Part shown: positions 12,191 to 24,105 of the stretch, piece after piece
Numbering within the stretch: position 1 is the stretch's first letter
How the letters are laid out: each line of letters opens with the position of its first letter
Source of the DNA: Hydnum rufescens UP504
Taxonomy: Eukaryota > Basidiomycota > Agaricomycetes > Cantharellales > Hydnaceae
Length of the DNA: 64,000 nt
NCBI GenBank assembly: GCA_014904985.1
Contig: MU128948.1
Location: 25,174 to 89,173 of the forward strand
Reading direction: 5' to 3'
Made by a program: the position numbers and the translations under genes
The notes under the pieces: model-generated
What the model was told of the DNA's origin: nothing
Seen by the model: the letters and a program-made list of their open reading frames with translations, nothing else
The model's database searches: none

Positions 12191-12447
12191 TATAAGTGTA
12201 CACATACATACAGAAGACGAGAGATACTGAAAATTCTTGGGACCACTATACTCACATTAAGACATTGCCTGTTTCGACCAGTGCTCAGTAGTCCATCCAA
12301 GTCGGTGTTCTACAGATGCAAAATGCATTTGAATGCTAACACAGATCATGACGGCAGAAATCCAGAATAACAAAGGGGGAGAAACCAATCGACAAAATAT
12401 TCCATGAGGAGTTCCATGAGACACTGATATCAGACGCACGGGCCAGG

Positions 12448-14109
12448 TTACGATGTTGCTGTGATCGCAGGCGGCGCGTTGGCCCTGGCTTTTTTAGGAA
12501 CACCGCCGTTATCCGCTTCACTCGCCTTGCGTTTCTCACCACGATTATTTCGATCTGGAGCCCTTCCACCGCGTCCGCCGCCACGCCCACCACCACGCCC
12601 GCCCCGGCCCCCTCCTTTGCCACCACGACCTTTCTGAGCTTGCGACCTATTTACGAGATTTGCCACAGCCTTGGCAGCGAGCTCCTGCACACGCTTGAGT
12701 TGGAACTCGCGCTCTTCGTCGTCTGAATGATTTCAAGCCAAAGACTGAAGTCAGATCACACCTTGACATCACACCATGCAGGTACGTACTTGAAATACGA
12801 GAATATGAAACTTCTCCACCACCAATCTTCGGGAGCTTAGCTTTGATATTGTTTATATCGTTATCGCTAAGGGCGCGAGTGAAACCCATCAGTCCATCTG
12901 TGTCCCCGAGGTTGAGCTTGATATACGGTGCTTGCGAAAAGTCTTCTTTCAGACTCGACTGATGCGACAGGAATAGAATCAGATGGCGATCCTCCGGATG
13001 GATAAAGGAAAGTTTGATAGTACTTTTAGTTGTGCAAAGTTGGCGCGCTCCTTCCCAGCGCCCGTGAATTTGAGGACACTTCCTTTGGGATACTTGACAT
13101 TCTCAGGATCGACGGTCCCGTCTTCGTTGACCTTGATGGTCTCGTCTCCGAACTGAATCTGGACACTTCGGAGAGCTTCTTTCTCTTCGGCGGTGGCATT
13201 GGTGGAGTCTTCGGATTTGGACTGTTCTTTCGAGCGAGAAGCCTTTTTAGCCTCCAACGCCATTTGCGAGAAAGCGTTGAATTTCCTGTCGGCACCCGAC
13301 GGTGGATTTCCGGTATTCCTGAGTGATTCGGCTCCCCCTTTGATTCCTTTTTCTTCCATCTTCTTCAGGCAGTACGCTTCTCTAGTGAGCGGGATTAACA
13401 GTAAGGACGAAGCAGGGGACGTGCCACGTACTTAGACAATGCGAGCAGAGTTTCCCCATTCCAAGAACGCTCTTCAGGAGAGGCAGTCAGGAAACTGGTG
13501 ACAGACTCGAAGTCTGCATATTCCACGAAAACCGAGCCCTGTCAAGCACAAATACTGGGAAATAACCGGAGCGAGGGGTGGAAAACTTTACTAATACCTT
13601 AAACTTTTTAGTGTTGTCACGGCGCAAACGAACTGCATTGACAGTTCCCCATTTAGTGAAATATGTCTCGAGCTCTTTCTGCAGCTCGCCGTCTTTTTCA
13701 TCTGTGCCGAACCCCTTGGCGTATACACTGCGCTCAAAGACATCCTTGGGAGGCTGGACTTCCGTTCGACGACGCACGTTCTCCCCAGCCTCATCTACTT
13801 CGAGTGCGGTGCTGTTACGGAGGGCGGCAACGAGCCAAGGGAGACCCATGGGCAGGTACTCTCGCATGCGCTTGAAAGAAGCTACAATAGAAATGGGAAC
13901 ATAGTGGGATTCATTCTTGGTGTGCAGACCCCACATGTACTTGTCATAAGGCAGGTTGGAGTCGTGAAAATAGAATTCAACTGTAAGTCAACAGTGACGA
14001 CGTTGAGTATTTGAGGTAGGATGAGATGTTGGGGCTCGCCTTGTTTGACTGCTGCACGGGTCTTTTCCTCGTTCGTCCCGCCTTCCTCCATAGCTTGATC
14101 CTCTGCCAT
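12448..14109 (-). CDS. LHP1: La protein (La motif, RRM, RGG tail)
   Basis: La binds 3'-oligo(U) tails of new RNA polymerase III transcripts in the nucleus and helps tRNA maturation. Exon 1 (14040-14109) codes MAEDQAMEEGGTNEEKTRAAVKQ; the joined exon 2 starts VEFYFHDSNLPYDKYM, the hallmark of the La motif. RRM1 follows (ERSVYAKGF, then FKGSVFVEYADFESVTSFL across an intron), then a charged linker, a second RNA-binding segment around KLNLGDTDGLMGFTRALSDN, and a C-terminal RGG-type tail (GRGGKGGGRGGRGGGRGG) with basic residues. Stop is at 12448-12450. All joints keep frame. Intron 1 (13981-14039) has a GC rather than GT donor. The gene is divergent from the NLR with only 191 bp between start codons. 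Confidence 0.92.
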
Positions 14110-14300
14110 TGAAGATCGATATAAAACTCGATTACCTAGATCGTATCCGGTCCGTATCCGGACTCCCCGTGCCTCCGGATTTCTCCTGTGATTTGCACCC
14201 GTTGAACCAGCCGGGAATTTCATCGGATATCTGGGCTCGAACTCCAGTGCATCTGTGCAGCCAATCTTTGCAGCGGCGGGATCGCATCCTTTTGAATACA
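14110..14300. promoter_or_regulatory. Short bidirectional promoter region, La / NLR
   Basis: Only 191 bp separate the La start codon (14109, minus) from the NLR start codon (14301, plus). Both 5' leaders and promoters must overlap here. No clear TATA box is visible; the stretch has CCGGAT-type repeats (gatccgg / ccggat). A shared promoter is inferred from spacing alone. Confidence 0.45.
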
Positions 14301-17300
14301 ATGGGAGATCCCTTCTCTACCATCAGTGAGTGGCTTTTCAATCCTTCGTCCTCATCCTCATCCATGCGCGTCCTCAGTTACTGGTCACGGGGGGGCTGCG
14401 GCGGACGGGGGTATTGGCGGTCGTGGAGGGGACGTCCATCTCCACTCCCATAACTGTCAGTGCCGCGCTCAAGTATTTGGACACCCTACCCACACTAATG
14501 CTCATGCTTTTCTAGATGGCCCGGAATCCCCAGATACCATCCTCTTACTGTCTCTACCTCGAGCACCCTACGCGAGGTACGACTCTGCGCGTGAAAATGC
14601 ACCATCCTCATGTCTTGAGGGCACTCGTGTCGCTATATTGAAGGAGATCATATCATGGTCGGAGAGTGCGAATGGGGAAAGACCGCCCGTGTACTGGCTC
14701 AATGGATTGGCTGGCATCGGAAAATCAACGATCGCAAAAACCGTCGCGGAACGTACCCAAGAGAAAGCCTTGCTAGGCGCTAGTTTCTTCTTTTCTCGGA
14801 GCGACGGGCCCTTACGGGATCCACGGCTGGTATTACCCACCCTCGCTTTCCAGCTTGCACAATCGGACAGTGCGTTCAGGAATGTTATTGTAGAAGCCCT
14901 GAGACGAGATCCGACGCTTGGAGACAAGGAACCATTGTCCCAGTTTCAGGGATTAATCTTGACACCCCTGCTCAAACTCAACCCCTTTCGTCGCCCAACG
15001 GTTATCATCCTTGATGCTCTCGACGAGTGTGAAGAGAATGGTGCTGCAGATATTCTTCAACTGGTGTTCTCACACGCGATCCGAATACCTTTCCTGCGTA
15101 TCTTCATCACAAGCCGCCCGCAACCTCACCTATCCTCAGTGTTCAATAAAGCCCAAAACCTGGAGAAAACAGTTCTTCACGATATAGAGGCCTCGGTGAT
15201 TCATCAAGACATCCGCCTTTACATCTCCACCGAATTGGCTAAAATTCCGGAGAAACTTGATCTTCGTATGCCTGTCGATTGGGCTACGGCGACCCAGATG
15301 AATTCACTCGTAGAGAAGTCCGGGAAGCTATTTGTTTACGCGGCTACGGTGATCCGGTTCCTTGGGGACGACCGTGTGCCAGATCCTCGCGGACATCTGA
15401 GTCTTATCCTTAACACGGGTTCCGTCCAAGACACCGGGGCCACCCCATATTCTCAACTAGACGACTTGTATGCAGGGGTGCTCCAAAGTTCCCTTTCCCG
15501 ATATAATCGCAAAGAGAATGTGAAGCGCTTTCAAATCGTGGTTGGGAGTATTGTGCTACTGCGCGAGCCCCTCCCGCTGGATTCGTTGGCCCGTTTTGTT
15601 CGCTACGATGAAGAGGTTGTTGAGGCTACCTTGCGTCATCTTCACTCAGTCATCGATCCGCCTCATAATATTCACGAGGCTCCTCGTATCTACCACCCTT
15701 CATTTCTCGAATTTATTATGGATCCTTCACGATGCCTGATGAAGGAGTTCGTTATTGTCCCTGTGCCACAGCAGGAGCTGCGTCATGCTATCCGATGCTT
15801 CGAACTCATGGGGGAATACCTAAAGCGGGATGTAGCTGGTATCTCAGATCCGTCCCTCCTAAACAAGGAGATACATTGGCTCGAATGGCAAGTAAGACAT
15901 GCTTTGCCGCCAGAGGTGCAATACGCATGCAGGTATTGGATGTCCCATCTATCACATGTGGAGTTGGGAGAGAAGACAATGGTGAAGGCATTGGAGATGT
16001 TCTCGATGGAATCCATCTTATGGTGGTTTGAAGCAATGAGCCTGATTGGTAGTGCCTCGACAACGGCAAATATCATTCATGATGCCCACCGCTGGGCGGT
16101 ATGTGCATTTTTTGGTTGATCTTCAGTCCAGCAACTGACTATGGGATGATTCTGATGATAGATGAATTCGGAATGCAAGCCAATTGTAGTAACAATGTTG
16201 TCCGATGCATATCGGTTCATTCTGGCACATCGGGAGGTCATAAGAGAGCAGGCACTGCATGTGTATCATTCTGCCTTGGCTTTCACACCTCAGGAGACTG
16301 CACTTTATAGAGTGTATGGGAAAGATGCAAAGGAATGTATCAAGGTGCTGCAAGGAGCAGAATCTGAATGGCCACAAACCTTGGTCACTTTACTTGGACA
16401 CTCTAGTTGGGTCACAAGTGTTGCATTTTCCTCTGATGGATTCCTTGCATCAGGCTCTGATGATTGTACCCTATGGTTGTGGGATACTGTATCTGGTGCT
16501 CCCACTGCTCACCTGGAGGGCCATTCTAATCGGGTTACAAGTGTTGCATTTTCACCTGATGCATCCCACCTTGCATCAGGCTCCTATGATCATAACCTAT
16601 GGTTGTGGGATCCCATATCTTGTGTGCCAATTGCAAAACTGGAGGGCCATTCTGATTGGGTGATGAGTGTTGCATTCTCACCTGATGGATTGTACCTTGT
16701 GTCAGGCTCCAGGGATTGTACCCTATGGTTGTGGGATGCCATATCTGGCATGCCCATTAGCAAACTGGAGGGCCATCATGGTTCAGTTATGTGTGTTGCA
16801 TTTTCACCTGATGGACTCCACCTTGCATCTGGCTCTAATGATTGTACCCTACGGTTGTGGGATGCCATATCCCACATGCCCATTGCAAAACTGGAAGGTC
16901 ACACTGATTGGGTTACTAGTGTTGCATTTTCACCAGATGGATTGTGCCTTGCATCAGGCTCTGGTGATTGTACCATTCAGTTGTGGGACATTGTATCCCA
17001 TATGCCCATTGCCAAACTAGAGGGCCATTCTGGTTGGGTTGCCAGCATTGCATTTGCACCCAATGGAATGTGCTTTGCATCAGGCTCACATGATAATACC
17101 ATACGATTGTGGGACACTATATCCCATGCATCCATTGCAAAACTGCAGGCCCATTCTAATTGGGTGACAAGCATTGCATTTTCACCTGATGGATTGTGCC
17201 TTGCATCAGGTTCCCATGATTGTTCCATACAGTTGTGGGATATCACATCCCACATACCCATCACCAAATCAGCAGACCATTGTGGTACAACTGTTGTATT

Positions 17301-18069
17301 TTCACCTGATGGATTGCGCCTTGTATCAACCTCCAAGAATGGTGTCATATGGTTGTGGGATGCTATATCTGGTGCCCTCACAGCAAAACTGGAGGGCCAT
17401 TCTTCTCAGGTTGAAAAGCTCACATTTTCACCTGATGGATTGCACCTTGCATCAACCTCCAAGAATGGTGTCATATGGTTGTGGGATGCCATATCTGGTG
17501 CCCTCACAGCAAAACTGGAGGGCCATTCTTATCAGGTTGAAAAGCTCACATTTTCACCTGATGGATCATCCCTTGCATCAGGCTCCTATGATTCCTCTGA
17601 TTATACCCTAAGCGCCTATTATTCCTCTGATTATACCCTAAAGTTGTGGAATGCCATGTCTGGCACACTTATTTCAGAACTTTTCTGTTGTGAACTCACC
17701 AGGGACTGCTGGCAAGATATGACCTTTACATTTTCTCCTGATGGCTCTATTTTGAGCTTGGCAGGTTCCAGTGGAGAGGCCATTGGATGGAGTTTGGCTT
17801 GGAAACCTGCTCTTCAGTTATCCAGCTCCTTAATACCCCCTACAAGGCTCTCTGTGGCTTCTCCCATTTGGTCTCTTGATGGTCAGTGGATACAGGTGGC
17901 ACAGTCCAAAAATCATCATGCCAGACATATCTGTCACATCCCTCCATCTTACTCACCTGATATTGTGGTCAGCCACCCGACTCACCATCGGATTGCGATT
18001 GGATGTAAGGATGGTCGGTTGATCATTCTTGCTGCACCACCCAACTTATTTAATTCACATTTGACTTGA
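14301..18069 (+). CDS. NACHT-WD40 NLR-type protein
   Basis: A fungal NOD-like receptor, the class tied to non-self recognition and programmed cell death. Exon 1 (14301-14325) codes MGDPFSTI, exon 2 begins at 14378, and a 63-nt intron (16099-16161) separates the NACHT half from the WD half in phase 0. A 60-nt in-frame segment, 14456-14515, may be a further intron. A short Gly/His-rich start (TGHGGAAADGGIGGRGG) precedes NLPRAPYARYDS-type linker text, Walker A GLAGIGKSTIAK, Walker B VIILDALDE and the sensor-like FITSRPQPH. The C-terminal half carries ten recognisable WD40 units of about 42 residues (16378-17660), each with SPDG, LASGS and LWLWD cores, then a degenerate unit and a unique tail. 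TGA is at 18067-18069. No known N-terminal effector domain is seen. Two relics of the same NACHT lie nearby. No frame break found. Confidence 0.93.
16378..17660 (+). repeat. WD40 repeat array, about 126-bp units
   Basis: Ten tandem units of about 126 bp (some shortened or extended) inside the NLR. Many units share long identical DNA stretches (gttgcattttcacctgatgg, ctatggttgtgggat). Two neighbouring units, about 17300-17425 and 17426-17551, differ at only about four positions by eye. The last unit carries a local duplication coding SSDYTL twice. Confidence 0.9.
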
Positions 18070-18174
18070 GGATTGAGGTGGTTAATGTACATCATTAAAT
18101 ATGCATAGAATGGAATTTCAATGTATCAGAGGAATTAGAGGAGTGGGATCATGGCTGTCTGCAAGTGGGGGTAG

Positions 18175-19741
18175 TCATTTTCTTTCAGCTTCTTCGAAAT
18201 AAAAGGGGATTGGTGGAGGCATAAGATGCTGCAAGTCACTTGCCCATGCTGTGCTCTTGTCAACTGTTATGAAGCAATGCACAATACCACAAGCCCTGTG
18301 AGCATACTGAATACTAAACACAATGGGAACTAAATCGGAACTAGAGACGTTCGAATGGGAGACAACGATGAAGAGATCGGCTCGCGTAGAGAGGGGGAGA
18401 GCGTAGCCAAGAACAGGAAATGAGAATGGTATCAATGCCACAAGAGATGGGCAGCCGATCTTATGGAGACCCAAGAGCTTTCAACGTTGTTTACTTTGTT
18501 TGGGACCCGGGGTCATCTGGGTCGCATTTCCGCCTTTGCCAAATTCTATGAGCAGCTCTGGTCAGAGGCAATGAAAATTACTCCTAAAATTTCTACCTCT
18601 CACCGAGATCACCATTGAGACCTTGGGAAAGAGCAATCAGCGACTGGACGTCAGCCCCTCCACCTGGCCCGCCGATCGCCATCGGAGGAAGCTTTCCATC
18701 GTGTTTCGCGGCGCCCACTATAACAAGACGACCGCGATAAGGATGGTGTGTCTGCCACATGGAAAGCTAGTGGCTTACCTATGGCTGTGGCGTATGTTGT
18801 GTTTGGTTCAGAGCCAATGGACTCGGCGGGCCCGCCAATGGCGAGGGTATCATGAATAGCATCCCCTCCGGCACCGAGTGCTATGGAAAGGCATTAAACG
18901 TTTGAAGGCGTGTGATCTGGTGGAGCGCACATACATATTTTAGGCCGATGTTGCTGGGTATTTGGAGTTTGCTCGGTGACTGTGCCTGGCTGGACAGTTG
19001 AACCATACCGGGCTTCATTCAGGGAGGGTGTGCCCGTCCTTGAACCCATTGGTGAAAAAGGGTCGGGCTTGTAGTGTTGTCTGGGTCGGCTCATGGAAGG
19101 GTGGTTGGATGAGGGGTGCACCGTTATCAGAGTTTGTTTGAAATGCGTACGTTCGTATATAAGCACTGTTACCTCGAAGTTTTCCTCCTTATATGGGTTG
19201 TCTGAATCCAGCCGAAACACATTCCTAGTTGATCCCACGTCTCGCTAGACTTCTTACGAACAGGAAGCATCCTCCGCTTTTGGATCGGAAGCAAGTTTTC
19301 CTATGTGTAAGCGCTCATAGCGTGGCGTGTTAACAAAACGAAATCAATTTCAACTTACCTGGGTATTCGAAAGATCCACGGATGGACATAAAGGAAATAC
19401 TGTCGGTAAGGCTAAATGAAAGCAGAGCATTGCCCTTGGAATACCTTATCTTAGTGGAAACTTCATCACACCCAACTCATGGCACCCTTTGTGGCAGTGA
19501 TGGCGCAACATTTGAGTCCGTCACGATTGTCCCGACTTGACGAAATTGCACGACAGGCACAGTGGTTTGCTTCGCATTCATCACGGTATGAGTGGGACTT
19601 GTGGATGGTCCAATCGTAAAGTATGAGAGACTGTGATTCCGGGTCCATGGAGTCACTTCTTGAGCACGACACTACTGTGCCACTCCGACCGTAGCTTCAT
19701 CGATTAGGAAATCTATTTTACAGAATCCCGATCCGAACCCG
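18175..19741. repeat. Segmental duplication, copy A part 1
   Basis: Matches 22670-24105 in direct orientation, at about 90-96% by eye. Landmarks: ttcttcgaaataaaaggggg, the block from gaactaaatcggaactag, and the 345-bp stretch at 18894-19238 which differs from 23290-23634 at about 13 positions. Copy A has about 95 bp (18232-18327) absent from copy B. Small plus-strand frames (ending GTECYGKALNV, TGA near 18900) and minus-strand frames occur in both copies, but the changes between copies are mostly amino-acid altering, so I do not call genes. Confidence 0.85.
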
Positions 19742-20480
19742 GCTCGGTCCGCTCGGAGGCTTGCCGCGACTCGGCTCCGCTCGGTCCAGCTTTGAACCCG
19801 AGAGTCGAGCACAAGCGGAGTCGTGAAGTCGACTCGAGTCGATCCAACACGAATCTTATCATGTAACATTGCTAGATCTCATTGTCACCAAGAATTGATA
19901 GCATGGGCTGCAACATATGTAGCAGTGCAGCACTTCCATCAGATCTGGATGAATTTGGCTGTGTTTTGGCGACTCTTGAAGAAAATATGTGCTTGTAGGA
20001 ACAGGGGTTGCCTCAATAGGGGCTCATCCGTCCACACAAAACCATGCGGGAAAAGTTTACTTTCCTTAAGGGCAGGAAAGGCTTTCGGAAGTATGCTTCC
20101 TCGGATGTAGGAGCAGAGTTAAGGGAAATCTCTCGATTATTTACAAATGAACTGTGGCAGGCAAAGTACACCTCAGATTTTAGATTAACTTACAACCTAC
20201 TGTAGGCACTTAGGAGTGGATGTTGGAGCCTGAGAATGAGGAACGGGACTCGGGCGGTTAGATAAGTGGACGATTGATTGGGTCACGTTGCCGCCTAACC
20301 ATGTCATAGGAAAGAGGAGTATCTAAGTTTGAGGATTTAGAAGTAGTACAGTGAGAAATGGGGTTATTTTTTGGGAAAGACTCATTGTGTATCAAGTCGA
20401 GTCGAGTCGATCAGCTTGGCTATTTGACAGCTCGGCTTGTATTGAGCTCGACTCACGGCTCGAGCCGACTTCGAGCGCAC
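19742..20480. mobile_element. Candidate non-autonomous DNA element with TIR-like ends
   Basis: Copy A carries this stretch where copy B has unrelated sequence. It is bounded by two GAGTCGA-rich blocks in inverted relation: the left block ends gtcgactcgagtcgatcc (near 19836-19853), the right begins aagtcgagtcgagtcgatc (near 20395). Reverse-complementing the right block gives a tgagtcgagc...acaagc order also seen in the left block. No transposase frame is present inside. Precise ends and target-site duplication could not be set. Confidence 0.4.
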
Positions 20481-20658
20481 CCCGCACCCCGGCCTAGCCA
20501 CACTACACATGCCCTAGTCCCCTTGATTGTTCCTTCTCGCACATAGACATGGCACACGCGTGTACATTAGCTTAGTACGACACCGCTCTCGGCCCCGCCC
20601 GGCAGCTAATGTGGTATATAAAGAAGATTCCTCCTTCGAGCACAAGTCGCAGCAACAC

Positions 20659-21057
20659 TATACACGAGCCAGCTTGCAGAAATTTACGGAACGGGCCCTG
20701 AAAAACTCGTGTTTAGGGTATGAATTGCCGTTTTTCTGCCGCATGATCCTCCTCTTGAAAGCTCGTCACCATTGCCTAGACTCAATAGTACATCCTTTGG
20801 ATGGGATAGGCAAGTGAGACATTTCTCCCACAATAGCGCATATCAAGTCCTTGTCTTCGACAATCGCGGCATCGGGAACAGCGACTCACCCTGGGGACCG
20901 TATACGTGAGGCCAACCCCTTGTCATTATCCTATATTCGCCATGATTTCGAATTAACGTTATTCTTGCATCGTGTACTGCTGCTGGCACAGAACGAGTGG
21001 CATGGCAGAAGACGTTATCAAGCTGTTAAATCACATTGAGTGGATATTACAGTGGCA
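20659..21057 (+). pseudogene. Truncated alpha/beta-hydrolase copy (segmental duplication copy A part 2)
   Basis: Near-identical to 24743-25140 of the hydrolase gene in copy B: same exon text RQVRHFSHNRAYQVLVFDNR and GNSDSPWGPYT with the same introns. A short deletion at the exon/intron border (gtgtttagggtatg here, gtgtttattatggggtatg in copy B) destroys the end of exon KLVFIMG. After about 21057 the match stops within the region coding LERQLHIVG, and the downstream sequence instead resembles a NACHT relic. The gene is therefore dead and chimeric in this copy. Confidence 0.8.
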
Positions 21058-21129
21058 ATTGCACATCGTTGGTATGCTTTCTGCCCAAAACAAAGTTGGC
21101 TGACGACTGATCTATGCCCCTCCCATTGC

Positions 21130-21560
21130 AGCGACAGCGAGCGGACTGCTTCTGTGTGGATGCTTCGCACGGTACCTTGGCTCGCCATGGATTTGTTTTC
21201 TCGAAACAATGATGCTTCAAGCACTCTACTCGCTATCTCCCCGGCATTCGCTTTTTATAGGCTAAGTGTGAACGGAACGCTCAAGACCATAGTTTTAGAG
21301 GCCCTCCGATGAGATGACCACATTCAAAACAGGGATATGTTGCATCTATCTAGAAGGTTTAATCCCTAACTCACTCTGTTAGCATCGCTCTGAATCAGCA
21401 CACCATGCTTGCCCTTGATACCCCCGACGAATGCGAGGAGCGGGCTATTTCCAGTGCTCTCCTATTTCTGTTCTATCACTCCGTATCCCCTTTCTTTCCA
21501 CATTCGATCGGCACTGGTATTTGACTAACCCTAGGATCCTCAGAAGACAAACGTGTACAC
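21130..21560 (+). pseudogene. Second relic NACHT fragment
   Basis: Decayed text resembles the NACHT of the NLR: LFSRNNDASSTLLAISPAFA with TIVLEALR against SFFFSRSDGPLR...FQLA and NVIVEALR, then LALDTPDECEERAISSALLF with YHSVSPFFP against IILDALDECEENGAADILQL and FSHAIRIPFL. The two parts lie in different frames with a stop between them (near 21310). It is more diverged than the relic at 11.8 kb. It joins directly to the truncated hydrolase copy. Confidence 0.6.
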
Positions 21561-22669
21561 CTCCGTCGCCTAGTAGGATACTCGCCTGGATCTTAATGCG
21601 GAGTTGGCATAGAAATTTAGGCTTTCCTTGGCTGAGGAGTGGGCAACCAAAGCCAACAGCTCCCGTGAATATCTGCCCCATAATAGTCGAATCGGTGTTT
21701 GAGACCTGCGAGAACTGATGGTATCCATGCAAATAGACGACCTAAATGTGAAGGGGTCCACACTTCGTTGTCCGATCCTAATTCTTAAATATTCACAAAT
21801 GTTCCCTCGTGGGACCCGTTGTACTGCTGCGTCACCCTCCCTCCGTACATTCATCATCAAAATTCGTCTAATGCGAAGTTGGGACCATCGATAATGTCCT
21901 ATGCCAACTTCGATCTCATATTTTTTCACCGTTTGATGAATACCGGGGACCCTGGATCTGTCATACTTTTCCATTGGCTTCACCACCAACTTTCCGCCAT
22001 GTGCAAGACCGAGTCCTTAATCCCTCCAGTTCTAGGGGAAGAGCAATGACATGTCTCAGGATGGCTAGAGCTCAAGGCAGGTACCCCAAACGGATTATGA
22101 GCACAATCGTCAATCGTGAGGCCGAGAGATTTGAAGAATAAGTCCGGAAGCTCAGTGCCTATCTCAGGGGTCGCATATCCGTATGTATGTCTCGACGGCG
22201 AGGCACTGGAGAAATCCTTACTTGACCAGTTTGAGGCGTTCGAGGCAAAGAGCCAGTTAGGTGCTATTTACTCCGCTCAAGCCCTATCCCGGTGCCGAAT
22301 GGGGTATTTGATGCTGATCTTCCTTCCACGTTCGAATTTGATCATGAGACCTACAATAGGGGGTATGAATGCATGAAGCTATCCGGTGGGCGCTATGCTC
22401 GTTATCCTATCCACCGGAGGTCGCATTATCACCGACTTCCTTTGCATTGTCCATGGACATGCATACTTGGGCTCCAGCCAACTTCACTGGAAATCCCACA
22501 CCCATCCCTCATTTGGCTCTGGCCGCCCCAAAGAGCAGCACAGTAACTGTCGGACAGTTGTCCCAGTGATATTGATTGCATTTCCTGTTTGCCTGGCCAA
22601 TCCAACCCAACCCAAGTATGCGTGGCAAGTCAAACTCAGAGTGGCCCCAATGTTGGGGTGGTCAGTTTC

Positions 22670-24105
22670 TTTCGGCTTCTTCGAAATAAAAGGGGGATTG
22701 GTGGAGGTATGAGATGTTGCAATCGGAACTAAATCGGAACTAGCGACGTTCGAACGGGAGACAATGATGAAGGGATCGGCTTGCGCAGAGAGGGGGAGAG
22801 CCGAGCCGAGAACAGGAACCGAGAATGGTATCAATGCCGCAAGAGATGGGCAGCCGACCCTATGGAGACCCAAGAGCTTTCAGCGTTGGTTACTTTGTTT
22901 GGGACCTGGGGTCTTCTGGGTCGCATTTCCACCTGGGCCAAATTCTATGAGCAGCTCTCGTCAGAGGCAATGAAAATTACTCCTAAAATCTCTATCTCTC
23001 ACCGAGATCACCTCGGAGGCCTTGGGAAAGGGCAGTGTGCGACTGGGCGTCAGCCCCTCCACCTGGCCCGTCGATCATCGGAGGAAGCTTTCCATCGTGT
23101 TGGGCGGCGTCCACTATAACAAGACAATCGCGATAAGGATGGTGTGTCCGCCACATGGAAAGCTAGTGGCTTACCTATGGCTCTGGCGTATGTTGTGTTT
23201 GGTTCAGATCCAATGAAGTGGGCGGGCCCGCCAACGGCGTGGGTATCATGAATAGCATCCCCTCCGGCACCGAGTGCTATGACAAGGCATTAAACGTTTG
23301 AAGGCGTGTGATCTGGTGGAGTGCACATACATATTTTAGGCCGATGTTGCTGGGTATTTGGAGTTTGCTCGGTGACTGTGCCTCGCTGGACAGTTGGACC
23401 ATACCAAGCTTCATTCAGGGAGGGTGTGCCCGTCCTTGAACCCGTTGTTGAAAAAGAGTCGGGCTTGTAGTGTTGTCTGGGTCGGCTCATGGAAGGGTGG
23501 TTGGATGAGGGGTGCACCGTTATCAGAGTTTGTTTGAGATGCGTACGTTCGTATATAAGTACTGTTACCTCGAGGTTTTCCTCCTTATATGGGTTGTCTG
23601 AATCCAGTTGAAACACATTCCTAGTTGATCCCACGTCTCGCTAGACTTCTTACGAACAGGAAGCATCCTCCGCTTTTCCATTGGAAGCAAGTTTTCCTAT
23701 GTGTAAGCGCTCATAGCGTGGCGTGTTAATGAAACGAAATCAATTTCAACTTACCGAATGATCCACGCATGGACATAAAAGAAACACTGTCGAGCATTGC
23801 CCTTGGAATACCTTACCACTAAGGAAACTTCATGACACTAACACCCTTTGTGGCAGTGATGGCGCAACATTTGAGTCCGTCACGATTGTCCCGACTGAAG
23901 AAATTGAGTTGTGACTGCACGACAGGCGCGGCGGTTTGCTTCGCATTCATCACGGTATAAGCAGGACTTGGGGATGGTCCATCGTACGAGAGGCTATGAT
24001 TCGGGGTCCATGGAGTCACTTATTGAGCACGACGTTGCTGTGCCACTTTGACCGTAACTTCATCGATAAGGAAATCTACAGAATCCCGATCCGAACCCGG
24101 TAAAG
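22670..24105. repeat. Segmental duplication, copy B part 1
   Basis: Direct copy of 18175-19741. Indels relative to copy A include the missing 95 bp near 22722 and about ten extra bases near 23905. After 24105 the copies diverge (copy A continues with the GAGTCGA-rich element, copy B with the 5' part of the hydrolase gene), and homology resumes at about 24743. Confidence 0.85.

Noticed and set aside
18894..19238. Intact 114-codon minus-strand frame (and its copy at 23290-23634)
   Set aside because: Most differences between the copies change amino acids, no domain is recognisable and no neighbouring exon fits, so I do not call a gene.
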